A stretch of 64,000 nucleotides of DNA from Kappaphycus alvarezii (lineage: Eukaryota > Rhodophyta > Florideophyceae > Gigartinales > Solieriaceae). Below, one piece after another: positions 34,276-46,900 of the stretch. Position 1 is the stretch's first letter; each line of letters starts with the position of its first letter. The stretch spans positions 434,001 through 498,000 of the forward strand of contig NADL03000624.1 in the NCBI GenBank assembly GCA_002205965.3, read 5' to 3'. The notes beneath the pieces were generated by a model that was not told the origin of the DNA, made no database searches, and saw only the letters and a list, made by a program, of their open reading frames with translations. The position numbers were made by a program, and so were the translations under genes.

Positions 34276-34574
34276 CTGCGCTTTGACATAGGTCAGCGAG
34301 AACAGCGACCTGTCGTTTGGAGTCTAGTTATTCTTTAGGGACCCTTTTTGGTTTATTCTGGAGCTATATCCCTCCCATCTGGCAATGGCAAAAATCCTTT
34401 TGAAGCCAAGATCCTTTAGGTTATGATTAGAATTTGAACGTCACTAATTTCTAAATTACGAGTTGGTAGTACCGGTAGCTGAGCAATGGTGGTTTCTATG
34501 TGGGTCAGTACAAATTTTACTCTTCAAATGAGAGTTATTCTGGATTATCATTGTCTAACTTACGCAGATAGTCA

Positions 34575-36750
34575 CTAAGCTCGTCTAAATTGGTTAATCG
34601 AGCACGGTCTCCTTTTCATGAGGATGTAGCCTTTGACAACTGTAACAACGTTATTTATATTCTTGGTGGATAACCGATTTCGAAGAGGACTACAAATACT
34701 CCCTGTGAGACTGAAATTTCGTTCATTTTTGACCTGGGTGGCAGGGATGGCAAGCGTAACCATAAAGACCTTGGAATCTGTCCTTAATATGCTTCCCTTT
34801 TCCATCAAACTTGTATTTTTCCATGTCCTTAGAAAACCTCTGAGTCCGTTATGCCCTTAGTTCTGATTTCATAGCATTCATTGCAGACTTTTCTTCCTCC
34901 ACAGAATCAAAAGCTGCAAAACAGTCTTCTATTTCATCAGGTTCTTGGGATTCCAATGTGGAGAATTCACTCACGCGTTCAGCGTCTACTGCCTTTGCTT
35001 GAGACCGGTTGCAAAGCATATATTGAATGATGACATTTTCATTATAGATACGCGCGATACATCTCGTTTCTCCAGCGTTACCACGATGAATTCCCATTAA
35101 ACTTGACTTGAGATATTTGAACCAAGGGTCAAAGACTACAGCCAAATATTGATTCACAAAAGACCCAGAAAAGTTCCTTACATAAAAAAATGGAGGCAAA
35201 ACATCACGAAAAACTTCTGCGACAGCAGCAGAAATCCTTGATTTTAACATGTCTAGTGGACTGTCAAATTCATCTGGCTTAACTGGCTAAATTGTTTTTT
35301 AGTTCCTCGGAAACTTGATGTATAATGAGGTTACGTGAGCTACAGCCTAAGAGATTGTCCAAGTTTTGTGTTGACTTTCCAGGCATGATAAAATCAGTTG
35401 TTCAAGGGTACTGAAAATGAATTGCAGCATGTCCCATGTCTCTTGTGTTGTTTCGGAACATGTTTCCTCAAATTCTGATCCTGTTGAGTCCCCAAACATA
35501 TCTTTGTGACTTTTTTATTCTTCAATATCCTCACGAAAACTACTAGTACACTCAAAAATCTTTTTTCACAGTCTTCTATATTAATTTTGGATTAAAGGAA
35601 AGCTTCTGCATGAATCAATCCCTTCATTCCTCCCTTTGGCTGACTTTTTAGTCCACTGGATTCACTTCTGAAGGGCTGACTGCATTTCTTTATGATCTAC
35701 AGGGGGCAAACAATCTGTGACATTTTAAGATAGAGCAGCGTTACAAGCTCCAGATATAACATGTTTAAAGCAAATTTCGCTAAAAAAATCTTCCAAATTC
35801 CGCATTTTTGAAATACTTGACTCCCCAGGTGATATTTGTGATCAACCATCCTTGACAAAAGCTATGACTCTATCTCGAATTTTAAATTAGACCTGTTGTT
35901 CGAATAAAATGTCATTCACAAATTATCCACAAGTGGCATCACATTGGATCAGAGCCAAATGCACACATCGTCGTCAAAGATTTTCAACAAGTGTGTGAGC
36001 AATCAAGCCATATATGTCCTCAAATTCGCGGCTCATCCAAAGATCAACTGAATCGCTAACTGAAGCAAGGGATGAAAACCTAGGACACACGAAATCTTTC
36101 AAAATTTTGTCTGTAAACTTTGGAATGTGCTTCTGGACAAACTTCTTCCTATCCAGAATCGGCACGCGTGGATTCAATGAAGATACAAATCTTCTGAAAT
36201 CCGTATGTTAGACAAACGAAAAAGAAACCCTGCTTTTGCCATGAGTAAAATCAAGTTATTGAAAACCTCTTGGACATCCTAGAAGACGACTTGTAATTCT
36301 GGTGAGTGTGAAAATATGTCTGAACAGGTCGGGAATTTCTTTCCTTCTTTTTGGGCCTTTCCGATTTCTCTCGACAATCACTGAGGAACTTCATCATGGT
36401 TGTCCTTCAAATGTCTTCTGAACGCGTTTATTCCCATACTCAAACTGAAGTTCAAAACCCTGTTTTGACATCTTTTGTTAAAACTTGAGGGTGAAGTCTC
36501 ACTTGGACTGCAAACGATACAGCCATATTTGAAATCATCTATTCTCCCGGAGAAAACCCAAAATATAGTCTTCCCCCCTATGCTTGTTTTGAGATAACAT
36601 GTCTTGGGTTTCGCTGAGTAAGGATTCAGAAAGGATATAGGAGCTTGATTTTCAATTTATATCGTCACAAACAATCTTGATCCCTTCTTTTGTCGTTTGT
36701 TGGTCTTCCGTAGCCATGCTGTGACATAATGAGGAAAGGCGGTTGTGAGA
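34575..36750 (-). pseudogene. hAT transposase relic
   Basis: The order on the minus strand fits hAT. RKKFVQKHIPKF and SVDLWMSREFEDIYGLIAHT (35,974-36,177) match the RNase H-like start. YLAVVFDPWFKYLK and RIYNENVI (34,849-35,250) match the later core. AIPATQVKNERNFSLTG with SPLRNRLSTKNINN (34,575-34,808) is the C-terminal dimerisation region (hATC). The 35.25-35.97 kb interval is too decayed to follow, and the N-terminal zinc finger is not visible. Stops and frameshifts are numerous. No TIR or 8-bp duplication was found by eye. Confidence 0.8.
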
Positions 36751-36859
36751 ACGGTGCGGCGAGTTGAATAGGAGTTTCTAAAGTCGCTGTGTTTCTGAGC
36801 TCTCTTTGATTGGGGGCAGTTTTATAGCACATGTATCGTTCTTTTTGGTACATGTAGAG

Positions 36860-37600
36860 GTACGTTACACTGTTTAGACAACGTGCGAAAAGTACATCAG
36901 TAAATTACTTTTTTATAAACTGAATTTTAAGGGGTACAAGTAACTTTCCGGCGGCTGCTTTTTTAAATTCTTTGGGGCACATGTACAAGCTCTGTGTACC
37001 TGATCATTTACTCGTTCTTGTATTGCTAAGTGACAAGTGTTACAAAACCCTGGTCTCAACTACGACCGCCCAGTCTTTGTACAGTAACACCACGGTGGAT
37101 ATCTTAAGGACAGCTGTCCCCTATCCCTCGTATACTAGGGTTACTATTACCGTACGTCATTACACAGGACAGTTAATACACTTGGTACATGGTACTTCCT
37201 TTAACAGGACCCGGCTCAGCCGCTGCGCGGGCAACAACGTACATTATCTAGCGCCACAGACGAGAAATAACTAAAAATATCTAACCATGTGATCCGCATA
37301 CTTTAGCTCACGTGTACTTGAGTATACAGTACAGAAGTGCTAAGAAACACAGGATTTTCACACTTCAATAGACCCGTTCGTAAGAAATTATGCCTGGCAA
37401 ACAAATAGACACGTAACCTACCATGTTTCATGAGAAAGATTCGATGGCACAAACCGCTTTCGAAATGGATAACAAGTTCGCAAGAGAATTTATATTAAAT
37501 CTTAAAGGGGTGTTAGAAAGTATGGGTACAGTTTGGTTTACTCAACTCGCATTTCTTTTAATCAAAAGAAGGCGGATAGCCTACAATTTATAGTGGTTGA
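36860..37600. other. Non-coding, hAT/Tc1 boundary region
   Basis: No gene recognised. Short GTAC-containing palindromes are frequent (ACATGTAGAGGTACG, GTACATGTGCC-like words). It may contain the 5' end of the hAT relic and the end of the Tc1 relic. Confidence 0.35.
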
Positions 37601-38460
37601 TCTTTCGTCCCTTGTTTATCAAAAATTCAGTGCAAAGCATTTGCATAGAATGCGAACGTTCCAAGCATATCCTTGGTGATAGAATTCCAGGCTTCCATAA
37701 CTGTCCCTCTCAGACTTTCAATATCCCCAAACCGACGCTGACAAGCGTAAAAACTCCTCACAATATTACCCCATAGATTCTCTATCGGATTAAGTTCCGG
37801 TACAAAAGCAGGCTCTATTTTCGGAATTCCTTGCTCGTACATCCAGTCTCTCACAGAAATGGCTCTATGACAAGGAGCTCCATCTTTCAAAATAATCAAA
37901 GATACAGGCAAGTGTGCTTCAGCAAACGGGAGAAAGTAGTACGTTACGGTCTCCTTGTACGCCCACTGGTTTTGTCTACCCTCCATAAATGAAATATCGC
38001 TCTTCTTTCCTCTAGCAAATGCTGTCCAAATAAGGTATTTGGACTTTCACTACGGTCATGTCTTTTGGAGAACCACTGCGGCTCAGCACGCAAATCGTGC
38101 AATTTTCAGGCGAGCCGGTCTGGTCCGTCGAGATTGAACTTTTCTCGTTGGATCAGGCCACTTTTTCTCATTTATTCTGTCCCTATGTGGCATGCTCAGT
38201 AGTCCACCCTATTTTTTCCACTAAATGATGTTATATCATGGCCGGAGTTAGCGATTTTTTCTTATAGCGCAAATTAAATGTCTCGCAGAGGAACTAGGGC
38301 ACTCCGGCTGCTTTCAAATTTAACTGCAGTGATCGAAAGAGCTGGCCAGACTCTTGCAGACCCTTTCCTGCTTGGCGAATGAGATTTCTTCTGGTTGCAT
38401 CAGTTTTTTTGGGCCTCTTTGTTCTCTTTTTCGTTCCATATCCTCTCTTATCCTTTAAGA
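37600..38460 (-). pseudogene. Second Tc1/mariner transposase relic
   Basis: Minus-strand open stretch 37,627-37,986: MEGRQNQWAYKETV, LIILKDGAPCH (second catalytic Asp), ELNPIENLWG (Glu, 33-34 residues later) and FGDIESL. Upstream, in broken frames, are KFNLDGPDRLA, LHDLRAEPQWFSKRHD and the W-FS-RH pattern of the family. In the first catalytic block the usual SDEK reads QREK, so the first Asp appears lost as well. It is more decayed than the element at 26.9 kb and belongs to a different Tc1 branch. Confidence 0.85.
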
Positions 38461-38469
38461 ATAGATTAA

Positions 38470-39015
38470 AAACATGAAGGGAGCGGTTGAGACGTGCTGC
38501 GACTTCTTTGTGGGGAACAAAGTCTTGTTTGTAAGCCAGGGTTTACCCCTTCTCGAAATCTGTCAAATCGAGTCAGCGAGGAATTCTGTTGCGGGTTTTA
38601 CGGTTATAGTTAGATCAGTGCCGGTATTACATCCCTTAGAACATCCCCATTGGTTAGATTTAACAATATAAATTTTGATGCAGCTGGACATTTTTCATTG
38701 GCTGACACAAATTAGTTTATTTATGTCATTTAGCTCCTTTATTCTTTTTCCACCGATTGAATTCTTCTTTACTTTTCTGTCACCCCCGTAATCAGTAGGA
38801 GCGATCTTCTTGTACCAACAGTTATCAAGCAGAATCCCATCCTTCAAATTTTCATAGTCGATGACCTGATTGATATTGTTCATGACCTTTCTCAGCCTAC
38901 TGATGAAGACGAAGAGAAACAGAGAGATTGTCATTGTTATCGTATTTGAAAGAGCAGTTTCATGCGTATCTATGATGCTCTTCAATAAAATATATATTTT
39001 ACGCAGCGGAAAGAC
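38470..39015. other. Non-coding gap
   Basis: A 96-codon open frame on minus (38,695-38,985), rich in Asn/Lys/Ile, has no motif that I recognise. Nothing else is visible. Confidence 0.3.
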
Positions 39016-39019
39016 TGTA

Positions 39020-40030
39020 CGGGCAAACTAGGGCTGTCTGGCATACAGAAAGCCACAGCCACATTTCGAATTCTGGCATACGGGTGTTCATCTGATTCCG
39101 TCGATGATTATTTGAGATTGGAATCTTCTACTGCGGATCAGTGTGTCAAAGGGTTTTTCAAAACGGTTATTAGGTCTTTTTTCCAGGAGTATCTTCGAGC
39201 CCCGACGGAGTCTGATATTAAGAAAGTACTCACCAGGTCAGAGAGGCGGGGATTTTCAGGGTTATTGGGAAGTTTGGATTGCTTTATGTGGGTATGGAAA
39301 AACTGCCCAACAGCCTGACACGGGCAGTTTGAAGGAAAGGACAGTGTTCCAACGATAACATTGGAGGCGATTGCAGATGACACGCTATGGATATGGCATG
39401 CTTTTTTTCGGAATGCCAGGGTCTTGCAACGGTATTAATGTACTTGAATGCTCACCTCTGCTACAAAAAATTTCCAACGGGAGTTATCCTCCCCCCATTG
39501 AGTTCATTATTGACGGACAGAAACGGAATGTGCCCTAATTCTTTGTTGACGGCATTAAGCCAAAATGGCACTACTTTTTACATACCGTTCTAGACCCAAT
39601 TGCAGAGATGGAGAAAGTATTAGCAAGGTGTCAAGAAGGAGCACGTAGGATGTGGAGGGTGCTTTTGGCGTTCTTCAAAGCAAGTGGCATATTCCAAGTC
39701 GTCCCGGGCGCTATTGGTCTGAAGACGTAATGCATGAAATCGTTAAGTGTTGCATAATCTCTCAAAATATGGCCGTCGAGGAGCTTGGAGAGCTGGAAGG
39801 AGAGAGTTAATTTGTAGAAGCAAGCGATGAAGATATAGTGATTGGAGGGAATGCAATAACGATGTCGGCAAATCTGGAGAGTTTGGATTCCTCTACTGCT
39901 GTTCCGCCCGGATCGGTAGCAGCTCTCTTCGCAATGAGCAACTTTACTAGAAACGATACTAAGCACCACAACACTCAAAAGTTGGTCATGAATCACTCAT
40001 GGATGATGAAGGGACCCTCAATCCTGTAGC
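39020..40030 (+). pseudogene. Harbinger-like transposase relic (plant-type subgroup)
   Basis: Broken frames give YLRLESSTADQCVKGFF-like sequence, LGSLDCFMWVWKNCPTAWQG (first Asp), TLEAIADDTLWIWHAFFGMPG, the GINVL position (where the second Asp would stand), DG-K-.VPYFFVDGI and RDVEGAFGVLQSKW (Glu). This order is that of the plant/oomycete PIF-type DDE_Tnp_4 transposases. The second Asp appears changed (NGI instead of NDI). Multiple stops and frameshifts. The accessory-type gene at 55.8 kb is of the kind usually paired with this subgroup. Confidence 0.75.
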
Positions 40031-40089
40031 CTAGATGATACGTTTAATATCGACATTATTGTTGGCAGCTATGAAATGCTTTGATCTCG

Positions 40090-40800
40090 TCGGTAATTTT
40101 TCAAACTCAGGTAAGGCATAGGAACCCTTGGATCTGCCCTAGGTTCCAGGTGCTCAGGAAACCTGGTGGCCTCTGGGAAAAAACCTGGACCAGGATTCCT
40201 GGAATAAACCTGGCCAGGATTGCTGCCTAGTAATCCTTGGCAGAAGGTCCAGTAACACCCCAAGATACCTGGAGAGGTTCCAAGGAATCTGCCCAGGGCG
40301 CCCGATCGCCTGGACAGGAACCGAATTCTCACTGGCTTCCTGGGACTTTGGCATTAAGTGAAACCCACAGGATCACCCAGGACTCCCCCAGGATTCTCTA
40401 CGCCTGGAAGAGATTCCTGTTCAACACCCCAAGGTACCTGGAGAGATTCCCAGGAATTAGCCCAGGACAGCCTATCACTTGGACCAGGAATCGCATGCTG
40501 ACTGAATTTTGGTACATCGGCATTATGAAAATGTCCAGGGTTACTGAGGATTCTTCTAAGATTCCGTGAGCCTGGAACAGATTCCTGGGAAACACCCCAG
40601 GATGCCTGGAGAGATTTACAAGAATCAGCCCTGGACGATCGATCACCTGGACCAGGGATCGCATGCTAACTGGCTCCCTGGGATATAGGCATTTGGTAAA
40701 AATGCCAGGACTACCCAGAATTACCCAGGATCCCCTAAGCCTGGATCATATTCCTGGGAAACACCCCAGGTAATCCTGGAGATAAATGGAAGGTTAGCAG
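40090..40800. repeat. 169-bp tandem array, CCWGG-rich
   Basis: CCTGGAGA recurs at 40,268, 40,437, 40,605 and 40,775, so the period is 168-170 bp over about four units. Each unit carries AACACCCCA(A/G)G, CCTGGAGAG, a TTCC(A/C)AGGAAT-like word, GATC(A)CCTGGAC and CTGGGA. CCTGG or CCAGG occurs about every 15-20 bases. No coding sequence is seen. Related CCAGGAATCC words appear at 54.5-55.6 kb. Confidence 0.9.
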
Positions 40801-42420
40801 CAAAAGTTTTGCTAGCCTGGGCCGGGTGTGCTATTCCTGGACGACATCTGGGTCTCCCTTGGTAGTCTCCGGAGTTTCTTGACGGGATCCTTCGTTCACC
40901 TACCAGGGTAGGTTTACATTGTCAGTTGATCCATTATATTCCTATTGTAGAGCTAAAATTCAGCTAATTAACCTCTAGCTTTTCGCGCAATACGGCAAAT
41001 CCCCGGCCCTCTTACAATATCGCTGTGAACTCTGCCTTCATATGCAGTCCCCGTAATACTCAGCACCACCTCGGTTTCACCCTGGGAACTCATATTTGAA
41101 TTCGACCTGATCGCGTGACATATGAGAGACAAAACCGTTGGACCCGAATACGCCACATATGAGAGATAAATCCACTACCACTTAACGTACAACGCAAATT
41201 TTAGAATCCAAGTTCATTAGATATACAATTCAGTCACTGATTGGTAAAATCAATATCACTAACCGAATCGATCTGATTTCGAATAGTCTTGCTGTGCCGC
41301 TGTTGTCCCATGTTGTTAGCACAAAGACTCGCAGATGCACACAATGTTGAATATTAGCTGGAAAAAATGAACCAAATGTTACGGTAAGTGCAATGTTTCA
41401 TCTCCGGACCGACTTGATTGCGCGAAATTGTAGAAGAAATAACCTATCTCGACGGAGCTGCTTGATATTCAGCCAAGTGCCAACTTAAATGAAGAGAAAA
41501 TTTTAGACCATTAGCACTGCGTAATGCCAATACACCCACACTATAACATTTGTCAAGGAACAAGCTTGAGGCATTCGGTACGTACCTGATGGACAAAGTA
41601 CCCTGCGCTGACGCATTTCCTATCAGCTATTAACTGACGTAGTTGGTCCATTTTGACAAACTCGCAGGTAAGATATTCGGGCAACTACCAAAAGAAACAG
41701 TTAGACATGCGTTGCAATCGACGATGACCGAACCAAAAAAAATAAACATAACGTACCTATGCAAACTCTGCTAGGTGTCATAACTAGTTTCCACTTGGTT
41801 GGGCATTTTCGTTACTGCGGTCCCGTCCCAGACCCGCTTCGCAGCGGGGGAGCCAAGTGACACCTGAGGCACTGCGCAGTTGATAAAGGGAATGGAAAGA
41901 AATGGGCAACTTGCACTCAGGGAATCCTGTCTGAACTTCAGCAGTGAAAAAGGAAAAGGCTTGAATCACTGCACGATTTCAAATCAAGCCAAATCGTGCA
42001 GTGATTCGAGCTTTGCCGTTTTCATAGAACGGATTCTCTGAAAGCGTCGAAATCTTAATTTACTTTCTACTGGGAGCCCGCCTTCTCAACATCACCATTA
42101 TTTAGATCTTCGAGCCATCAAGATAGTAAAAAAAGATGTCGTTAAAGTAGGAACCCATATGTACGGATTGATTGGCTACAGTAATTTGCTGCAAATAGAA
42201 CCGCCACCCACTCGACGACTGGGCACAACGTGGCAAATCAGATACACAGACACATCATAAAAATGTAGTATTTCGCAATTAATCTATGAAGCTTTTCTGT
42301 TTTTTTACAGCGGAGATCACAAGAAACTCATAATTTTATTAATTAAAGCATACCCGAGTGAGTTCAGCTCTGGTACCATAACAAGAATCTCCTGAGGGTT
42401 CAACTCATCTCATATTAAAC
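40800..42420. other. Non-coding with foldback
   Basis: I recognise no gene. It contains a short direct repeat ACATATGAGAGA(C/T)AAA (41,111 and 41,156) and the long foldback at 41,924-42,050. Confidence 0.45.
41924..42050. repeat. Long imperfect foldback
   Basis: The core arms are exact: GAATCACTGCACGATTT (41,963-41,979) and its reverse complement (41,991-42,007), with an 11-base loop. Pairing continues outward with mismatches through TGAAAA(A/C)GG(A/C)AAAG and GAATCC(T/G)(G/T)TCT on each side, giving roughly 60 paired positions. Possible origins are a MITE-like foldback or a small-RNA precursor. Confidence 0.85.
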
Positions 42421-42458
42421 ACTGTTTGTAGTATCATTCTTAATGTACTTCAAACAGT
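42421..42458. repeat. 13-bp-arm hairpin
   Basis: ACTGTTTGTAGTA (42,421-42,433) pairs with TACTTCAAACAGT (42,446-42,458); 12 of 13 pairs match, loop 12. Confidence 0.8.
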
Positions 42459-42501
42459 ATTGTTTACTGATATAATCTTTTGCCTTATCTACCGTTTCCC
42501 A

Positions 42502-42582
42502 CAGTAGGATCCTGGAGTTGAAAAATCAGACTTCTCGACTGAAATAGCTTAATTTGTTGACTGCGCTTCCAGGATCTCACTG
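42502..42582. mobile_element. Possible 81-bp foldback element
   Basis: CAGTAGGATCCTGGA (42,502-42,516) and the reverse complement of 42,568-42,582, CAGTGAGATCCTGGA, match at 13 of 15. The inner part is unrelated. It could be a very small MITE. I could not confirm a target duplication. Confidence 0.4.
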
Positions 42583-42779
42583 TATAAGGAATATTTAGCT
42601 AAGAGGCTCCCTCTCTCCTGCAATTCCTTCCAGGTGTTCTCTTTTCTGCAACTAACCGCTGTCCGCTTCAACCGACCGAAGCTAGATGCTTCATCTCCGG
42701 AAAAAAAGGCGGATCCTGCGAGGGTCCGGCACCCCCTTTGATTGCTGAAGCAAATTCTTTCATCTATCCTCACTTCAGA

Positions 42780-45700
42780 TCATGGGAATGCCGAGAAGTA
42801 AGATAATGCAGCGATGCCCTAGGTTCCGCCGTCCATTTGCATCCGGGAATCCGCCCGCACTCGAAACTCATACTGGGAAGTGCAAGTTCTCCCAGTCCCA
42901 GTCCAGAAGCGGTTTAACTGGGTCTGCTCCGAGTGGGAGAAGGTCATTACCTGTGAAATTGGGAGGGGATGCACGTAAACTACCACTTGACCGTGCGTTC
43001 TTTCCGGAACTAGGCGAGGGAGACGGACTTATTGCTGCTGCGCAACTAGAAGGTGAAGATTTCAATGACGCTATAAAAAGGGCTGGTGTTGAATCTGTTG
43101 TCCAGCTAGGAGCCCGGCTTTCAGCGGATAAACAAAGTAAGGTGAACGGAAATTCTGCGCTTGGAGAAATTGCATCCCTTCTCCAAGCCGTCTGCGGAAA
43201 TGTGGTAACATGATAGCAAGAGAACTCTATGAGAAACTATCATCGAGTTCTTTCACTGGGGATGCATTCAAATCTGCATTCCAGGGACTCCAGGACATCC
43301 TGAACTATGATGAGAATGGCGAACAAGAATCCTGCACTGCTGCCAAAGGGAACGGGTTTCGTGTGATATACATTTCTACCATCAACTCAGCAATCACGGG
43401 CCAGTGTTGTTACCGAAATACTTTCGATGTCTTGATTGCTCAAGTGAAACAGGTCCCTACCTCAGAAATTCTTCGGGGTCCCGCTAGGAGTGAAATGTCG
43501 AATCATCCGGTGAATGCGGAACTCTGTCGGCTGTCGGAGACTCAATTATGTCCGACATTGATAGGAATTTGCTTTTGTGCACAATGGACGCAGATGGTGA
43601 GCAGTCGGTCATTTTGCTACTGCAGCTCTATATCTATAGTGACAATTCTGTAACTTCGCTGAAGCCTTCTCGTTTAACCTTTGACCGCTTTCATGTTACG
43701 GTTCTCAATGTTGCTGAGGAGCGTCGCCGGAAACTTTTCACAGAAGGGAGCACGATGGCTTCCTTCCCTCCGACCATGTCAACAGGAGTATGGATTACTT
43801 TACCACAGACATATGCAGGTGCAACATGCAAAGTCTTGAATACCACACTGTAACAAACCTAAAACAATTAGGTTTGAATAGGGTGGCTAAACTCTGCATG
43901 TTTTGGGGCGCGACATATTACAGACGCGGCACACGTGGACCAAATCGCATAACTAAGCTGCTGATAAAGCCGAGTCTCCACTCCTCCCGTCGAGCATCCA
44001 CTGCGGGTTGCGACAGCGACCGCGTATTCGTCTATTAACTTGGAAGTCGTCGCAGACGGCGATCCAAGTGAGTCGAAGGCTAGCGGCACAAACTTCCATC
44101 CCAGTTTTGATCGTCCTGGGAGAACTTCACCGGGGATGGCTGCTATTTTGCTGGTAAGCTCCCTATTTTTCCGTTTTTCCGCTGCATTGGCAACGGCGCG
44201 CAACGGTTCGCGCCCCACCGGCCCCAATGGACATGAAACCCTCTTGGAATGTCGATCTTACTGTGACGTCGTACGCCCCCGGGAGGGTCAGCAAGGTGTT
44301 GATCTCTGCCGACCTCGGGTACACTAGAATGTCGGCAGGCCGTGTATTCAGTCCGGGAAGTAAGTAACAGGAGTTAACAGCGACGCGTCTGAGTTACTCA
44401 TTCAGGAGAGTTTCGACCTTGTTGTGCAACCACTCCGAGAAGTTGCGAAATCTGGATTCTCTGCTGTTGATTCTTGCGGTGAAAAGTGGAGGTGCCATAT
44501 TGTCCTTGCTTCATACTGTGAATATCTGCTGGAAGCCAAGCAGATCCTCCGTGTGAGAGCAGGAACAGGAACTGCGCTTGCCTGTCACCGATGTTTGGCC
44601 CGAAAGGAAGAGTTTCCGTTTTGGACAGAGATTGAGCACAGGAATATTCCTAATACGTCTCAGGTACTTGGTGATTACACCCTACTTTTGGAGCAGGCGA
44701 AAAAGAATTATAGCAATATGCCGTCGGTATCGAGGCAATGCAGGCAAGAAGCTAATACATTACTCAAATCAAGGCCGTTAAAACTCTATATGCCAGTCTT
44801 ACACTCATTACAGTTTGTTGGTCTCTGTCCAACACTGAATGTGTACCAGATTTTCAACTACGAGCCGATGCACAACTTCTTTTTGGGTCTGTCAAGGACG
44901 ATCAAGGAGGCATCAATTGAAAGGCTTCGCTCGGATGAAATAACGACGTGTGCATTATCTCCTCGACCCAAAGTTCCACGCTCTTTTCGTAGTATCCGAA
45001 CAGAGTTGATTGGTGAAATGAACCACTTTCTTAGGTTTGTTTCCAAAAATCCGGCCGGGTTCAACCTTGATGTTGACTTCAGTATTGATGGTGGTAGGGC
45101 CGGCTTGAATGGTTCGCTTCGTGACGACGATCTTTGGGGAATGCTTGAAGCAAAAGATTATAAGATGGTGGAACAGATTTCTCCATTTCTGAGAGCCATG
45201 ATGGATTGGTACTGTATTGATGATTTACGGGCACCTATGACCAACATATTTGTCATATACGTTGACCTGCTGCGGTTGCTGACAGCGACAGGAGGCATTG
45301 GATAGGATGAAATTAGACTTTTTCACGCGACAGAGTCGATTAAGAAGTTCAAAAAAAGTACAGTGAATGTTCTTGGCGTGTACCAAAAATCTCGTATGGG
45401 GGCATTGAAGTGGCATATGCTCGACCGTGCCATTGATGATTTGAGTCGATTAGCGGGACTACGGTACAATGACGCTGGTATATTCGAGTACGCTCATTTA
45501 TTGTACAAGAGTCTATACAAGCTTACGTCAAGGCGTCGGCGTTCGGCAATGGAAGAATCGATTCGGAAACTACATGGGAAAGAATCAAGTAATGCGGAAA
45601 ATAGAAAACGGAAGGGTTATGGTTTGAATAAGACGAGAACTCAGGTAGCTAAATCAGATACAGTTTTTCTGTAACTGGAGATTTTACGATACACCTGAGT

Positions 45701-46900
45701 GATTTATTAGGGGTGAAAAAAGCGGAGTGAAGTGCTGACATTCCTAACCGGCCAAACTCACAGTCCAACAAAGCATCCCAATCTCAAAAAGTTCCCAGGG
45801 AACTATTACTCATGCTTGATTCTGAGCGTTGGAATTTTTGAAGGTGAGCTTACCAGAGTTACTTGAATCATCAGGCTCACAGAATGAAGATTTCTCCAGT
45901 TTATCAAACACAGTTATCAAGTTCTCTTTTTCAGCATTTATATCCGGATATGAAGTACCCACGCTTTCATCTCGTGTGAAAAACAAGGGTGTCGCTTCTG
46001 ATGAGGAGAGTCACCGTAGTTTCTCGCAAAGGATTTTTGCCGCACCATCATGGTACAAGTCAAAGTTTTTAAAACGCTATACAGTGATGGTTGAAGATGG
46101 GCAAACACCGCGGACACAGACCGAGAAAATTCCTGTATGGTTCGCGAAGGTACTTTTCCTATCAGAGTAACTCGTTCTGGAGGAGTCCGTCCCGGTACAT
46201 CCCTGTGAATTTCAAATAATTGGGAGAAGCGCTCAAGTTTTGTCTCTGAAGAAATTGAAGATTACTGTTGTGTACAGTACTACTATGTTCTGGACGAACG
46301 TGATTTGCCTGTAGACGCTGCGAAAGAGCTCGAGATTGCACCCAGCTACGATGGTCTAGATACGGTGGTGATGATGGGGAATCTTCATGTACAGGATCGC
46401 ACGGGCTATGTCCTTAAGACAGTTAACATGGTCTTGTTCATGTTGTGCGCGGAGATATAATGAATTGCCGTCTTCGCGGACATACTGAACGCTCACAGCT
46501 CCTGGATCGTTTATCTGACGGTAATGATGGATGGCAATCAGAAATATTCTATATCAACCGATTTCACGTGGGGAGAGGCATTGAGTTCACTATCGATAAT
46601 GGAGAATTGCAGGGAAGCAGATAGATTTGTAAGTGCAATGCAATTGCACAAACAGGTTGTCCGCAGTGGCGCGACAAAGCATAAATTAGTATATATTTTC
46701 GATATTTCACGAGGGAAAAATAATTCTTTTTCTATACAGCCCTCCTTTCTCATGCCATATGGTAGAATTCATGATTTTTCAAGGAATTCATCACTTGTGC
46801 AAATATTACACGGGCGATGTGTCTATTATACGGCGCGCAATAGAAATATTTCTAACTGTTTATATGGTATACAACGTGCAGTTTTTATGCGATATGCTGG
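42780..46900 (+). pseudogene. CACTA/KDZ-like transposase relic
   Basis: A chain of plus-strand fragments in order: a C2H-type finger remnant with FALETHTGKC-like spacing (42,782-42,880); YRNTFDVLIAQVKQVP (about 43.41 kb); VILLLQLYIYSDN and RRRKLFTEGSTMASFPP (43.6-43.77 kb). The longest open stretch (44,424-45,305) has CHRCLARKEEFPFW, NYEPMHNFFLGLSR and ...AMMDWY. Then GALKWHMLDRAIDDL and YKLTSRRRRSAMEE follow (45.3-45.67 kb), and PSWYKSKFLKRYTV (46.06 kb). The C-x2-C...EPMHNF-LG...KWHMLD order is that of large CACTA/KDZ-type DDE transposases; I cannot choose between them. The relic is interrupted by an antisense LINE fragment and many stops. Confidence 0.6.
43868..44235 (-). pseudogene. LINE 3' coding tail nested in the CACTA/KDZ relic
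   Basis: Minus strand: AAEKRKNRELTSKIAAIPGE, GWKFVPLAFDSLGSPSATTS and RLYQQLSYAIWSTCAASVI, a 119-codon open stretch. It shows the same order as the 30.9 kb and 29.5 kb tails (K.R..E/Y, then F-PLAFD-LG, then YQ-LS-..W). It splits the transposase relic between its 43.8 kb and 44.4 kb parts, so it inserted after the transposon. Confidence 0.75.
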
